A DNA stretch of 64,000 bases from Chitinophaga sp. sic0106. Its GTDB lineage: Bacteria > Bacteroidota > Bacteroidia > Chitinophagales > Chitinophagaceae. This document shows positions 35,506 through 43,987 of the stretch, in pieces; position 1 is the stretch's first letter, and each line of letters begins with the position of its first letter. The notes under the pieces are model-generated. The model was not told the DNA's origin and ran no database searches. It saw only the letters and a list, made by a program, of their open reading frames with translations. The stretch is taken from the NCBI RefSeq assembly GCF_019219075.1, contig NZ_JAHUWJ010000025.1, positions 39,872-103,871 of the forward strand, written 5' to 3'. The position numbers and the translations under genes were made by a program.

Positions 35506-37828
35506 CTTTTTAGCCGTATTCTTTGGTAATATCATCTATATCCTGTCCTGTGGAGGCGGTGAAATTGATCCTTACGATTATTACATCTCTTACTTCAACG
35601 CCTATACGAAAGGACAGGGATATGAACCATTCTATTTTACATCCCTCAGTAATTATTACGACAATGCCACTCCTGACGAAGCCACCGTGAATGTGCAGGA
35701 CTGGCGGAATTATGCGGATGATAAATCTGTTTCAATAGATGATATCCACCGTTATATTTATCAGTACGACCGGGAACAGATTGCACAGGTTGCCGACTGT
35801 AGCGCCAAAGGGCAGAGCAACACGCTTGCCGACAGTGTGAAAAGCAACAGCTTTGCCATGTACCTGGCCAACCCTAAACATAGTGACGCAGCCCGTTACC
35901 TGCTGTTTGCCAAGGATTGCGAAAAGGTGGTTTACAACCCCGATCCATGGGCAGAACAACAAAATCTGACTCCTGAAATGACCGCCTTATATGAGCAGGG
36001 CAAAGGGTTGTTAGCAGGCGTAAAAGATAAAGATATTGCGCAGCGCTATAAGTTTCAGTTGCTGCGACTCACACATTACCGCAAGTTGTACAAAGAAACG
36101 GTTGATGCGTTTGACAGAGATTTTGGCAAGGCAAGCAGCAATAACCTGATTTACAACAAGGCACTGGCATTGAAAGCAGGGGCCTTGTATCACCTGGATG
36201 ACTCTGTGAATGCGGCTTACCTGTTCTCCAAAGTTTTTGCAGCAGAGCCAGGACTACGTGAAATGGCTTTCCTGAATGTTAAATGGACCAATACTTCGGC
36301 GGTGGATATATTCTCCCTTTGCCGTAACAATAAAGAGAAAGCCAATGCGATAGCGCTTTACAGCTTCCAGATTCCTTTTGTGGACCTCACGCCTTTGCGT
36401 ATGGCTTATCAGCTTGATCCCGCAGCGCCGGCACTCAGTCCCATGCTTACCCGGGAAATCAATAAGCTGGAATCGGAGTTTTTTACGCCACGTGTAGCCA
36501 AAGCGGCGGACAGTATCGGCCTCAATCTGGGTTACTACTCTTACATGGATTATTATGACGAAACGAAAGGACTAAACTATCGCGATTCCGCTATGGCCCT
36601 GCAACGGCTGGCAGATGAAGCTATACAAAAAGGTAAAGTACAGGACCTGGATTTCTGGAAAGTAAGTGCTGCCTATATTGCCTTTATAAGGAAAGATCTG
36701 AGTGGCGCCAGGAGCAGGCTGGAGAAGTATACAGTGCAAGATCCCGCTATGAAAGACCAGTGGGAACTGGTGAATCTGCTGGTGACACTGAATGAGCAAA
36801 AGCAACTGGATGCAGCTTACGAAGCTAAACTGCTGGGTAGTTTCAAATGGCTGGAAACAAAGCTGGGTAAGCTCAACCAGGATGAGTACTGGTACAATTC
36901 TGATAAAAAACTCTTCTTCAATAAAGCAATGCGCAATCTGCTGGCTACTATCCTGGCGCCTGCCTATCATAAACAGGGCGACTATACGAAAGAAGCGCTG
37001 ATTCGCGGTCGCTGTGATAGTTTGCGCCTCGGTACCAGCCCTTATGGTGCAGAGGATATGGTGAAAAACCAGATGAGTGCGGAGCAGCTGATTGCCCTGC
37101 ATACGTTTCTGAAGAGTGATAATAAAACGGCCTACGAAAAATACCTTGTGTCCCATTTTCCTACTCACCTCAACATGGAAATGGCCATAGGCACAGCTTA
37201 TATGCGGGTAAGTAATTTCACTGCAGCATTGCCGTGGTTGAAAAAAGTACCGGCTAAGGTGCAGCAGTCGACCTACCAGGTATGGGTGGATCAGTTGCAG
37301 GATTTTGGCGAAGATACAGCTACCGCCAAGCACCGTACACTTTATACCGCCTCGCAGTTCTGCGAAGAAATGGTGCGGCTCCTGGGCCTGACGAAGAAAC
37401 CGCCTGTGAGCGCGGCCGTATATCATAAGATAGCTACAGGTCTCTTTAATATATCCTATTATGGTAAAACCTGGTTTATGCTGAAAGATTTCCGGCCAAG
37501 TACTTTATGGTATGAAGCCAGCTGTGAAAAAGATCCGTTTGAGCGGCAGTACTATGGGGTATATGATGCGGAAATATTTTATACCAAAGCCGCGCAAGCC
37601 TCCACAGATAAGGAGTTTAAGGCCAGGTGCCTTTTCCTGGCGGCACGTTGTGCACAAAAGCATGTACCGGAAAATGATGATAGTAAACTTTATTACTTAT
37701 CGTTGATGCGTAACCGTTATTTCCCGGTACTGGCTGCAAACTATAACCAGACGGCGTTGTACAAAAAAGTATACGATCAGTGTTCCTATCTGCAGGATTA
37801 TGTGATAGAAAGTCGCAAAAAGGAGTAA
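35471..37828 (+). CDS. Large predicted lipoprotein with helical repeats, unknown function
   Basis: A 785-aa exported protein. The N-terminus (MNYKKFIAFSISFLAVFFGN, then IIYILSCGGG) ends in a lipobox-like SC with Cys27, so it is probably lipidated. The long body is mainly helical with TPR/SEL-like spacing (for instance AAYLFSKVFAAEPGLREMA, and SNFTAALPWLKKVPAKV), resembling repeat proteins of the outer-membrane biogenesis class. Function unknown. It starts 35 bp inside the preceding gene, in another frame, and ends 3 bp before the convergent permease gene. Because the start lies far upstream of the preceding stop, translation is presumably coupled. Confidence 0.72.
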   Translation: MNYKKFIAFSISFLAVFFGNIIYILSCGGGEIDPYDYYISYFNAYTKGQGYEPFYFTSLSNYYDNATPDEATVNVQDWRNYADDKSVSIDDIHRYIYQYDREQIAQVADCSAKGQSNTLADSVKSNSFAMYLANPKHSDAARYLLFAKDCEKVVYNPDPWAEQQNLTPEMTALYEQGKGLLAGVKDKDIAQRYKFQLLRLTHYRKLYKETVDAFDRDFGKASSNNLIYNKALALKAGALYHLDDSVNAAYLFSKVFAAEPGLREMAFLNVKWTNTSAVDIFSLCRNNKEKANAIALYSFQIPFVDLTPLRMAYQLDPAAPALSPMLTREINKLESEFFTPRVAKAADSIGLNLGYYSYMDYYDETKGLNYRDSAMALQRLADEAIQKGKVQDLDFWKVSAAYIAFIRKDLSGARSRLEKYTVQDPAMKDQWELVNLLVTLNEQKQLDAAYEAKLLGSFKWLETKLGKLNQDEYWYNSDKKLFFNKAMRNLLATILAPAYHKQGDYTKEALIRGRCDSLRLGTSPYGAEDMVKNQMSAEQLIALHTFLKSDNKTAYEKYLVSHFPTHLNMEMAIGTAYMRVSNFTAALPWLKKVPAKVQQSTYQVWVDQLQDFGEDTATAKHRTLYTASQFCEEMVRLLGLTKKPPVSAAVYHKIATGLFNISYYGKTWFMLKDFRPSTLWYEASCEKDPFERQYYGVYDAEIFYTKAAQASTDKEFKARCLFLAARCAQKHVPENDDSKLYYLSLMRNRYFPVLAANYNQTALYKKVYDQCSYLQDYVIESRKKE

Positions 37829-37831
37829 GGT

Positions 37832-39067
37832 TTATTTGAACTGTATTGCTTTTATCGGCGTGATTCTTCTGATGATGAGCGAAGGTAAAAGCAATACAGC
37901 TGTACATACCACGAAGGTGCCCACGTTGATGAGTACAATTTCGTGCCAGCGCAGTGAGATAGCGGCGGTAGACATATAATAGGAATCTTCCGGTAATCTG
38001 AGCACCCCTGTTTGTACCTGTATAAATGCCAGTCCAAGGCCGAGGATATTTCCGATAATTACTCCCAGCAAAACGATGTAGGCAGCCTGGAAAACAAATA
38101 TTTTCTGTATGCTCCAGTTGCGCATTCCCAGTGCTTTTAAGGTGCCCACCATGTTGGTGCGCTCCAGGATCAGGATGAGTATGGCGGTAATCATATTGAT
38201 GATGGCTACGATAGTCATAATAGCGATGATGATCACCTCATTTTGACCTTGTAATTGTAACCAGTCGAAAATATTAGGATAAATTTCTTTGATGGTGCGG
38301 GTGAAAAGCTCGTCTGGCAGCAGGTTGTGGTCAATGTTGCTGGCCACAGCATCCATTTGATGATAGTCTTTCAGGGAGATTTCATAACCACCGATTTCGT
38401 TGCTTAACCAGTCATTTAACCTGCGTACGAGGTTAATATCTCCAATGATATATGTTTTATCATATTCTTCGATAGATGTTTTATAAATCCCGCTGATAGT
38501 GAGCCTTCGGGCACGTGGTGATTGTCCGCCACCTTGTATAAAATAGAGGATAACTTTATCATGGAGATGTAGCTGCAGCTCTTTTGCCAGCGCTGCGGAA
38601 ATGAGGATGCCTTGTGCATAGGCGGTATCATTGAAAGTGGGAATCGTGCCTTCTACGAGATATTCTTTAATAGAAGGCCAGTCGTAGCCTTTATCCACAC
38701 CTTTGAACATTACGCCGGCAATTTCCTTATCAGACTTGATAATGGCTGATTTGGTGGCATACGTGCTAATGGTTTTTACTTCGGGGAGATGTTGGATATG
38801 CTTCATCAGCGCCGTATCGGCAGTGAAGGGTTTTTCCTGTGTCAGCGGCCCGGCGTTGGGCTGGTACTGATTAATGTGGATATGTCCCCAGAAGCTGAAT
38901 ACTTTCTCCTTAATCACCTGCTGGAAGCCATTTACAAATCCGGTAGCCAGTATCATCACGGCCACGCTGATGGCGGTAGCCCACATGGCAATGCGGATGA
39001 TAACTTTGGAAAAGGATTTGTTTTTATTGAAGGCTATCCTTTTAGCGATGAATTGAGAAATATCCAT
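37832..39067 (-). CDS. ABC transporter permease, FtsX/LolE-like
   Basis: Inner-membrane permease of 411 aa with the four-helix FtsX layout: TM1 near residues 22-48 (IIRIAMWATAISVAVMILATGF), a large periplasmic domain (50-265), then TM2 near 272-298 (IIIAIMTIVAIINMITAILILILE), TM3 near 320-350, and TM4 near 375-400 (LINVGTFVVCTAVLLLPSLII). The region FGHIHINQYQP and the FTRTIKEIYPNIFDWL segment match the LolC/LolE lipoprotein-release branch. Its ATPase is not adjacent; a LolD-like ATPase lies 14 kb away (52979-53686) and could be the partner. The gene is divergent from the DUF5103 gene. Confidence 0.88.
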   Translation of the reverse strand: MDISQFIAKRIAFNKNKSFSKVIIRIAMWATAISVAVMILATGFVNGFQQVIKEKVFSFWGHIHINQYQPNAGPLTQEKPFTADTALMKHIQHLPEVKTISTYATKSAIIKSDKEIAGVMFKGVDKGYDWPSIKEYLVEGTIPTFNDTAYAQGILISAALAKELQLHLHDKVILYFIQGGGQSPRARRLTISGIYKTSIEEYDKTYIIGDINLVRRLNDWLSNEIGGYEISLKDYHQMDAVASNIDHNLLPDELFTRTIKEIYPNIFDWLQLQGQNEVIIIAIMTIVAIINMITAILILILERTNMVGTLKALGMRNWSIQKIFVFQAAYIVLLGVIIGNILGLGLAFIQVQTGVLRLPEDSYYMSTAAISLRWHEIVLINVGTFVVCTAVLLLPSLIIRRITPIKAIQFK

Positions 39068-39180
39068 GGATGGTCCGGCTGTTATTTCTACTAAGGTAAA
39101 CTCCCTCCCGACAAAATCAAAAAAATCCCAAAACGTAAAATCTTAAAATAGTTGTAACTTGAATTGATCAAATACCCAGT

Positions 39181-40467
39181 ATGCGTAAAGTACTTGTTTA
39201 TGTGGCTGTTATGATTACAGCGTTCACTCCTGTAGCACTGAAAGCCCAGCAACTCGCTGTTACTCCCGATCATGTATATATGAACAATATTAAGTCTGTA
39301 AAGCTAAACCAGGCCGGTGATCCGCTGAGCTTACCCATGGTTACGCTTAACTCCGGCGAAAAGCTGGAACTGGCTTTCGATGATCTGGATAACGATGTGA
39401 AAGATTACTATTACACATTTGTGCTTTGTAACGCTGACTGGACGCCGGCGCAGGTGAACCAGCTGGAATACCTCCGTGGGTTCTCTTCTACGAGGATACA
39501 GAGCTATCGCCTGTCCAGTATTGCGTTTCAGCGGTATACACATTACAGCGCCATGCTGCCGGATCAAAGTTTTCCTACGCGTTCGGGCAACTATATTGTG
39601 AAGGTTTATCTGGATAGTGACACCTCCCAACTGGCTTTTACGCGCCGGTTGATGATAGTGGAGAACAAAGCGGGGATTGCAGGTTATATTCAGCAAACGA
39701 TCTCTCCAAAGTTATTTCGTACGCACCAGAAGGTCAATTTTGAATTGAATACCGGTGCGCTGAATATTGTAAATCCATTTGAACAGATCAAGGTGGTGAT
39801 ATTGCAGAATGCCCGCTGGGACAATGCTATAGCAGGTATCAGGCCTTCTTTTATCAATGGGAACGTATACAAATACAATGCGGAAATTGATTGTGTGTTT
39901 CCGGGAGGTAAGGAGTTCCGGTGGATAGACCTGCGTAGTTTCCGTTTACAGACCGAGCGGGTGCGGCACACAGAGTATCACAAAAACAGTACGGACGTGT
40001 ATGCGGTACCGGATGCCGGGCGGGCTGATAAAATTTATCAGTTTATCAAAGACATCAATGGCAAATATTATCTGGCTACGCTGGACGATTATAACCCAAA
40101 TTTTGAAGGGGACTACGCCACCGTGCATTTTTCATTTTTATCACCGGAGCCGTATGCTAATTACGACATGTACCTGTTTGGGGAGATGACCAATTACGAG
40201 TGTAATGATTTGAACAGGATGACGTACAACCCGCAAACGAGGTCGTATGAAGTGAATATGCTGCTGAAGCAGGGTTACTACAATTATATTTATGGCTTGG
40301 TGGATAAGTCAGATCCGACTGGTAAGTTTGATACGTCGCTGACGGAGGGAGATAGCTGGGAAACGGAGAATAACTATACTATTCTGTTGTATTACCGTGC
40401 GCTGGGAGCGAGGAATGATGAGTTGGTGTCGACTATAACTTTGAATTCTATTCTGAATAGAAAATAA
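39181..40467 (+). CDS. DUF5103 domain-containing secreted protein
   Basis: A 428-aa exported protein (signal peptide about MRKVLVYVAVMITAFTPVALKA) of the DUF5103 family, found almost only in Bacteroidota. Beta-rich segments are seen throughout: LAFDDLDNDVKDYYYTFVLC near 60, AMLPDQSFPTRSGNYIVKVY near 120, and VFPGGKEFRWIDLRSFRLQTE near 240, together with the aspartate/tyrosine-rich turn NCADWTP-like text. The role is unknown; the family is sometimes linked to gliding or type IX secretion, which is only an association here. It ends at a hairpin pair before the convergent ndh gene. Confidence 0.85.
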   Translation: MRKVLVYVAVMITAFTPVALKAQQLAVTPDHVYMNNIKSVKLNQAGDPLSLPMVTLNSGEKLELAFDDLDNDVKDYYYTFVLCNADWTPAQVNQLEYLRGFSSTRIQSYRLSSIAFQRYTHYSAMLPDQSFPTRSGNYIVKVYLDSDTSQLAFTRRLMIVENKAGIAGYIQQTISPKLFRTHQKVNFELNTGALNIVNPFEQIKVVILQNARWDNAIAGIRPSFINGNVYKYNAEIDCVFPGGKEFRWIDLRSFRLQTERVRHTEYHKNSTDVYAVPDAGRADKIYQFIKDINGKYYLATLDDYNPNFEGDYATVHFSFLSPEPYANYDMYLFGEMTNYECNDLNRMTYNPQTRSYEVNMLLKQGYYNYIYGLVDKSDPTGKFDTSLTEGDSWETENNYTILLYYRALGARNDELVSTITLNSILNRK

Positions 40468-40524
40468 CTAAGGCCTCCGCCTTGAAGAAGTTATTGAAAG
40501 GCCCGCCACCGGCGGGCCTTTCAA
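40463..40524. repeat. Tandem hairpins between DUF5103 and ndh
   Basis: Hairpin one has an outer stem AATAACT/AGTTATT (40463-40469 with 40489-40495) and an inner AAGGC/GCCTT. Hairpin two is a perfect 14-bp stem (40494-40507 with 40511-40524) around ACC. They share 40494-40495, the same 2-base overlap as upstream of purL. Between convergent genes, so a bidirectional terminator is likely. Confidence 0.7.
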
Positions 40525-40533
40525 ATGAATATA

Positions 40534-41847
40534 TTAAGATACAATCGTCTGCCGCAATTTCACGATGTTGGCAGCACCGCGTTTGATAATGATGCGTGTA
40601 CCTCTTTCGAAGGTGAAGTAGCGGTAGAACCAGTTGATGAATACTACCAGTTTGTTACGGAATCCGAGGAGACTCATGAGGTGCACGATCATCCACACTA
40701 CCCAGGCAGGGAATCCACTCAGTTTAATACCGGCAAATTCAGCTACGGCGCGGTTTCTACCGATGGTGGCCATGCTGCCAAGATCTTTATAGTGAAATGC
40801 TTTCAGCGGTTTTTTCTGGAATTCGTTTTTGATGTTGGCGGCCAGGTTTACTCCTTGCTGAATGGCTACCTGTGCTACCATTGGGTAGCCTTTAGGGAAG
40901 CGGGAGTCGTTGGTCATCTGTGCGATATCGCCAATGGCGTAGATGTTTTCGAAGCCTTTTACCTGGTTAAATTCGTTGACAAGGATACGGCCATTAGGCA
41001 GTGTTATATCCGGTGCGATGCCTGTTACCGGTACTCCTTTTACGCCTGCTGACCAGAGGAGGGACTGGGTTTTGATTTGTTCACCGGTACTGAGTGTTAC
41101 TACTTCGCCGTCGTATTCTTTCACGCCGGTGGAGAGCATTACACGTACGCCTAATTCTTCCAGTGCTTTCACGGTTTTTTCGGAGGTTTGATCGGAGAAG
41201 GAGGCGAGGAGTCGCGGCCCTGCTTCGATCAGGTATACGTTCATGAGATTTTGCGGGATGGAAGGGTAATCTTTAGGCAGAATATATTTACGCAGTTCAG
41301 CGAAGGCGCCGGCGAGTTCCACGCCGGTAGGGCCGCCGCCAACCATTACGAAGTTGAGTTTAGGTTTGATGAGTTCCGGATCGGTGAGGAGCAGGCTTTC
41401 TTCAAACTGTTTAACAACGTAGTTGCGGATCTGTACGGCTTCAATCAGGGATTTCATGCCGATGGCATTTGCTTCGATGGTTTTATTGCCAAAGAAGTTG
41501 GTATTGCTGCCGGTGGCAAACACGAGGTAGTCGTAATGCAGGTCACCGATGCCTGTTTCGAGTGTGTTATCCTGTGGTCGTACGCCAGTCACTTCCGCCA
41601 TGCGGAATTCCAGGTTTTTCTGTTTACGGAAAATACCTCTTAACGGGAATGCGATACTATCCGGTTCCAGGCCTGCGGTGGATACCTGGTACAGCAGGGG
41701 TTGGAACAGATGATAGTTGTTCCTGTCCAGCAGCACTACCTGTACTGGCAGGTGTTTCAGGTGCTTGGCAAGATTGATACCACCAAAACCGCCCCCTACT
41801 ATTACTACCCTTGGATTGTTCGTGTCCGGAATGTTGAGCTGACTCAT
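40534..41847 (-). CDS. ndh: Type II NADH:quinone oxidoreductase
   Basis: Single-subunit respiratory NADH dehydrogenase (NDH-2) on the inner face of the membrane, not pumping protons. From the ATG at 41847 it is 437 aa. FAD site: RVVIVGGGFGGINLAKHL near residue 10. NADH site: FVMVGGGPTGVELAGAFAELR near residue 165. NIYAIGDIAQM near 300 matches the second FAD contact of the family. The C-terminus (ending with basic RGTRIIIKRG and amphipathic helices) is typical of membrane attachment in NDH-2. A longer frame to 41931 begins with an implausible start. The -7 promoter element and an inverted repeat lie upstream. Confidence 0.92.
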   Translation of the reverse strand: MSQLNIPDTNNPRVVIVGGGFGGINLAKHLKHLPVQVVLLDRNNYHLFQPLLYQVSTAGLEPDSIAFPLRGIFRKQKNLEFRMAEVTGVRPQDNTLETGIGDLHYDYLVFATGSNTNFFGNKTIEANAIGMKSLIEAVQIRNYVVKQFEESLLLTDPELIKPKLNFVMVGGGPTGVELAGAFAELRKYILPKDYPSIPQNLMNVYLIEAGPRLLASFSDQTSEKTVKALEELGVRVMLSTGVKEYDGEVVTLSTGEQIKTQSLLWSAGVKGVPVTGIAPDITLPNGRILVNEFNQVKGFENIYAIGDIAQMTNDSRFPKGYPMVAQVAIQQGVNLAANIKNEFQKKPLKAFHYKDLGSMATIGRNRAVAEFAGIKLSGFPAWVVWMIVHLMSLLGFRNKLVVFINWFYRYFTFERGTRIIIKRGAANIVKLRQTIVS

Positions 41848-41928
41848 AAGTTTCAGTTTAAGATATATCTGATTCGTTGTTTCCTTATTATCACTGTTAG
41901 CAAATCCTATGCTATCGTTAATAATTAT

Positions 41929-41964
41929 CAAAGTTACTAAACTTTCAGAAAAAAATGAAAGTTT
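41929..41964 (-). promoter_or_regulatory. ndh promoter with candidate operator
   Basis: TAACTTTG at 41936-41929 (minus strand) is a perfect -7. A TTTC sits 20 bp upstream as -33. A perfect 9-bp inverted repeat (41939-41947 with 41956-41964, 8-nt spacer) straddles the region between them, well placed for a repressor. The binding protein is unknown. Confidence 0.5.
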
Positions 41965-42050
41965 ATAATGTGTAATTTATACACAAAGGTGGTTGATTTT
42001 AGGAATAAAATAAAAAATAGTTGGCCCATAATCCCGTTCTGGTGCATCCG

Positions 42051-42170
42051 TGCTGCAAGCTTACCAAGGTAGCGATGGCTTTCTATCTTGTAACCGCTTA
42101 AAGCAGGTGGTGCTGCAAGCTTACCAAGGTAGCGATGGCTTTCCATTTTGCAACCGCTTAAAGCAGGTGG
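42051..42170. repeat. 60-bp tandem direct repeat, 2.1 copies
   Basis: Unit one 42051-42110 and unit two 42111-42170 differ at only about four positions. A third copy begins at 42171 (TGCTGCAA) but diverges after 8 bases. The unit is exactly 20 codons and is open on both strands. It contains the conserved stretch AAGCTTACCAAGGTAGCGAT. It lies downstream of glpK and upstream of ndh on the same strand. Confidence 0.9.
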
Positions 42171-42288
42171 TGCTGCAATCCGCTACCTACCGCGCTAAGC
42201 GCGGAATTGCACAGGTGACACTGAAGGAGTCGCCCGAAAATCAGGTTGTACCAATGCAGGTTTAGGTAATAAATTTTTCAGGGAGATG

Positions 42289-43779
42289 TTATTCTGTCCA
42301 TGCCTGGGCGGCCCGTATTGCTCTTTCCCAGTTGTGACAGAGTTCGTGGCGTACGTTCTCTTCCATATTGGGTTTAAATGAGGCATTTATTTGCCACTGT
42401 TGGGCCAATGTTTCCACACTATCCCAGAATCCAACGGCGAGGCCGGCGAGGTAGGCGGCGCCGAGTGCGGTGGTTTCGGTGATATTGGGCCGCACTACGG
42501 TGGCGTTGAGGATATCGGCCTGGAATTGCATGAGCATATTATTGCCGGTAGCGCCGCCGTCTACACGAAGTTCGCTGATATGCATACCGGTATCGGCTTC
42601 CATGGCGTTGAGTACATCGCGTGTTTGGTAGGCGATGGCGTCGAGGGCGGCTCTGGCCACGTGGGCAGCGGTGGAGCCGCGGGTAATGCCTACCATGGTA
42701 CCACGGGCATATTGGTTCCAATAGGGTGCGCCGAGGCCGGCGAAGGCAGGCACCAGGTATACGCCGTCGCTATTGGGAACGGTGGCGGCCAGCTTTTCCA
42801 CATCGGAGGAGTGGCGGATAATGCCCAGGCCATCGCGGAGCCATTGCACTACTGCTCCGCCAATGAAGATGCTGCCTTCCAGGGCGTAGCTGGTTTTCCC
42901 ATTGATTTTCCAGGCCACGGTGGTGAGCAGGTTATTTTTGGAAGGCACTGGCTGCGCGCCGGTATTTAATACCATAAAGCATCCGGTGCCATAAGTGTTT
43001 TTGATCATCCCTTCCTGTGTACATAGCTGGCCAAACAGGGCTGCCTGTTGATCTCCTGCTATGCCGGCAATCGGTATGCTGAAAGGAGTGAGTGTAGGGG
43101 CGGTATTGCCGTATACTTCGCTGGACTCCCGTACTTCGGGCATCATGCTGGCGGGAATATCAAAAAATTTGAGCAGGTCTTCGTCCCACTGCATATCGTG
43201 GATATTAAACAGCATGGTGCGGGAGGCATTGCTGGGGTCGGTGATGTGCAGTTTACCGCGGGTATAATTCCAGATGATCCAGGTATCTACGGTACCAAAT
43301 GCCAGCTCTCCATTATCAGCTTTGGTGCGGGCTTCGGGCACATTATCCAGTATCCATTTAACTTTGGTAGCGGAAAAGTAGGCGTCGAGAATAAGGCCTG
43401 TTTTATCCCTGATATAGGACTCTTTGCCTTCTTTTTTTAGTTGGTTACAGTAGTCGGCGGTGCGCCTGTCCTGCCACACTATGGCGTTATGCACAGGCTT
43501 GCCGGTTTTCCGGTCCCACACAATGGTCGTTTCCCGTTGATTGGTGATACCGATGGCAGCTATGTCCTCTCCGCTGGTATTAGCGCGCAGGAGCACTTCT
43601 CCGGCAACGCCGGCCTGCGTGGTCCATATTTCCATGGGGTCATGCTCTACCCATCCGGCCTGGGGAAATATCTGTTTAAATTCTTTCTGTGCAACGGCTA
43701 CAATTGCGCCCTGCTTATCAAAAACTATCGCGCGGGAGGAAGTGGTGCCCTGGTCCAGCGCCAGAATGTATTTTGCCAT
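42289..43779 (-). CDS. glpK: Glycerol kinase
   Basis: Phosphorylates glycerol to glycerol-3-phosphate with ATP. The 496 aa equal the standard length. FGGY signatures are clear: N-terminal YILALDQGTTSSRAIVFD, WVEHDPMEIW with glycerol-site residues, the segment ITNQRETTIVWDRKTGKP near 80, SNASRTMLFNIHDMQWD near 170, and the C-terminal FGGY motif region LRVDGGATGNNMLMQFQADIL near 400. The E. coli regulatory His/EIIA-Glc region is not evident. There is no glpF or glpD next to it, so glycerol import and oxidation must be encoded elsewhere. Confidence 0.95.
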   Translation of the reverse strand: MAKYILALDQGTTSSRAIVFDKQGAIVAVAQKEFKQIFPQAGWVEHDPMEIWTTQAGVAGEVLLRANTSGEDIAAIGITNQRETTIVWDRKTGKPVHNAIVWQDRRTADYCNQLKKEGKESYIRDKTGLILDAYFSATKVKWILDNVPEARTKADNGELAFGTVDTWIIWNYTRGKLHITDPSNASRTMLFNIHDMQWDEDLLKFFDIPASMMPEVRESSEVYGNTAPTLTPFSIPIAGIAGDQQAALFGQLCTQEGMIKNTYGTGCFMVLNTGAQPVPSKNNLLTTVAWKINGKTSYALEGSIFIGGAVVQWLRDGLGIIRHSSDVEKLAATVPNSDGVYLVPAFAGLGAPYWNQYARGTMVGITRGSTAAHVARAALDAIAYQTRDVLNAMEADTGMHISELRVDGGATGNNMLMQFQADILNATVVRPNITETTALGAAYLAGLAVGFWDSVETLAQQWQINASFKPNMEENVRHELCHNWERAIRAAQAWTE

Positions 43780-43818
43780 AATACATACAACACTGAAGTG
43801 AGGTATTTGTTTTTTTTA

Positions 43819-43888
43819 CCAGGAGAGGAACCAGGCCTGCGGCCAGCTTCCTCTCCTGGCTCCCCAGCGCCGCAGGCGCTGGGGAGCC
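43819..43888. repeat. Tandem GC-rich hairpin pair between glpK and the transaldolase
   Basis: Hairpin one: a 12-bp stem (43819-43830 with 43848-43859) plus an inner GGCC-TGC-GGCC. Hairpin two: a 14-bp perfect stem (43858-43871 with 43875-43888) around GCA. They share 43858-43859. A third hairpin (TTTGCGC/GCGCAAA, 43912-43932) follows. Role unknown; similar to the other hairpin pairs in the window. Confidence 0.75.
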
Positions 43889-43936
43889 AGGCTAAAAATT
43901 TGGTTCTTAGCTTTGCGCGAAATAAGCGCAAAAAAA

Positions 43937-43964
43937 ATCCCCGGTACATCTCTGCACCGGGGAT
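43937..43964 (-). terminator. Terminator after the transaldolase
   Basis: 9-bp stem (43937-43945 with 43956-43964), 10-nt loop, followed by eight T on the minus strand. Confidence 0.9.
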
Positions 43965-43987
43965 ACACCATCTAAAAAATATTGCGA

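Larger units (their letters stand above)
41848..42288. other. Gene-poor region between ndh and glpK
   Basis: 441 bp. It holds the ndh promoter/operator, then a 60-bp tandem repeat (annotated separately) and a GC-rich hairpin CCGCGC-TAA-GCGCGG (42190-42204) with an outer GCAAT/ATTGC stem. Open frames across it (71 aa on one strand, 69 aa on the other) are products of the repeat and not convincing genes. Confidence 0.6.

Noticed and set aside
42051..42170. CRISPR-like repeat
   Set aside because: Direct repeat units abut without spacers and there are no cas genes.
42050..42265. A 71-residue frame over the 60-bp repeat (and a frame on the opposite strand)
   Set aside because: Both frames arise only because the repeat is 20 codons long; no start signals and no recognisable protein.
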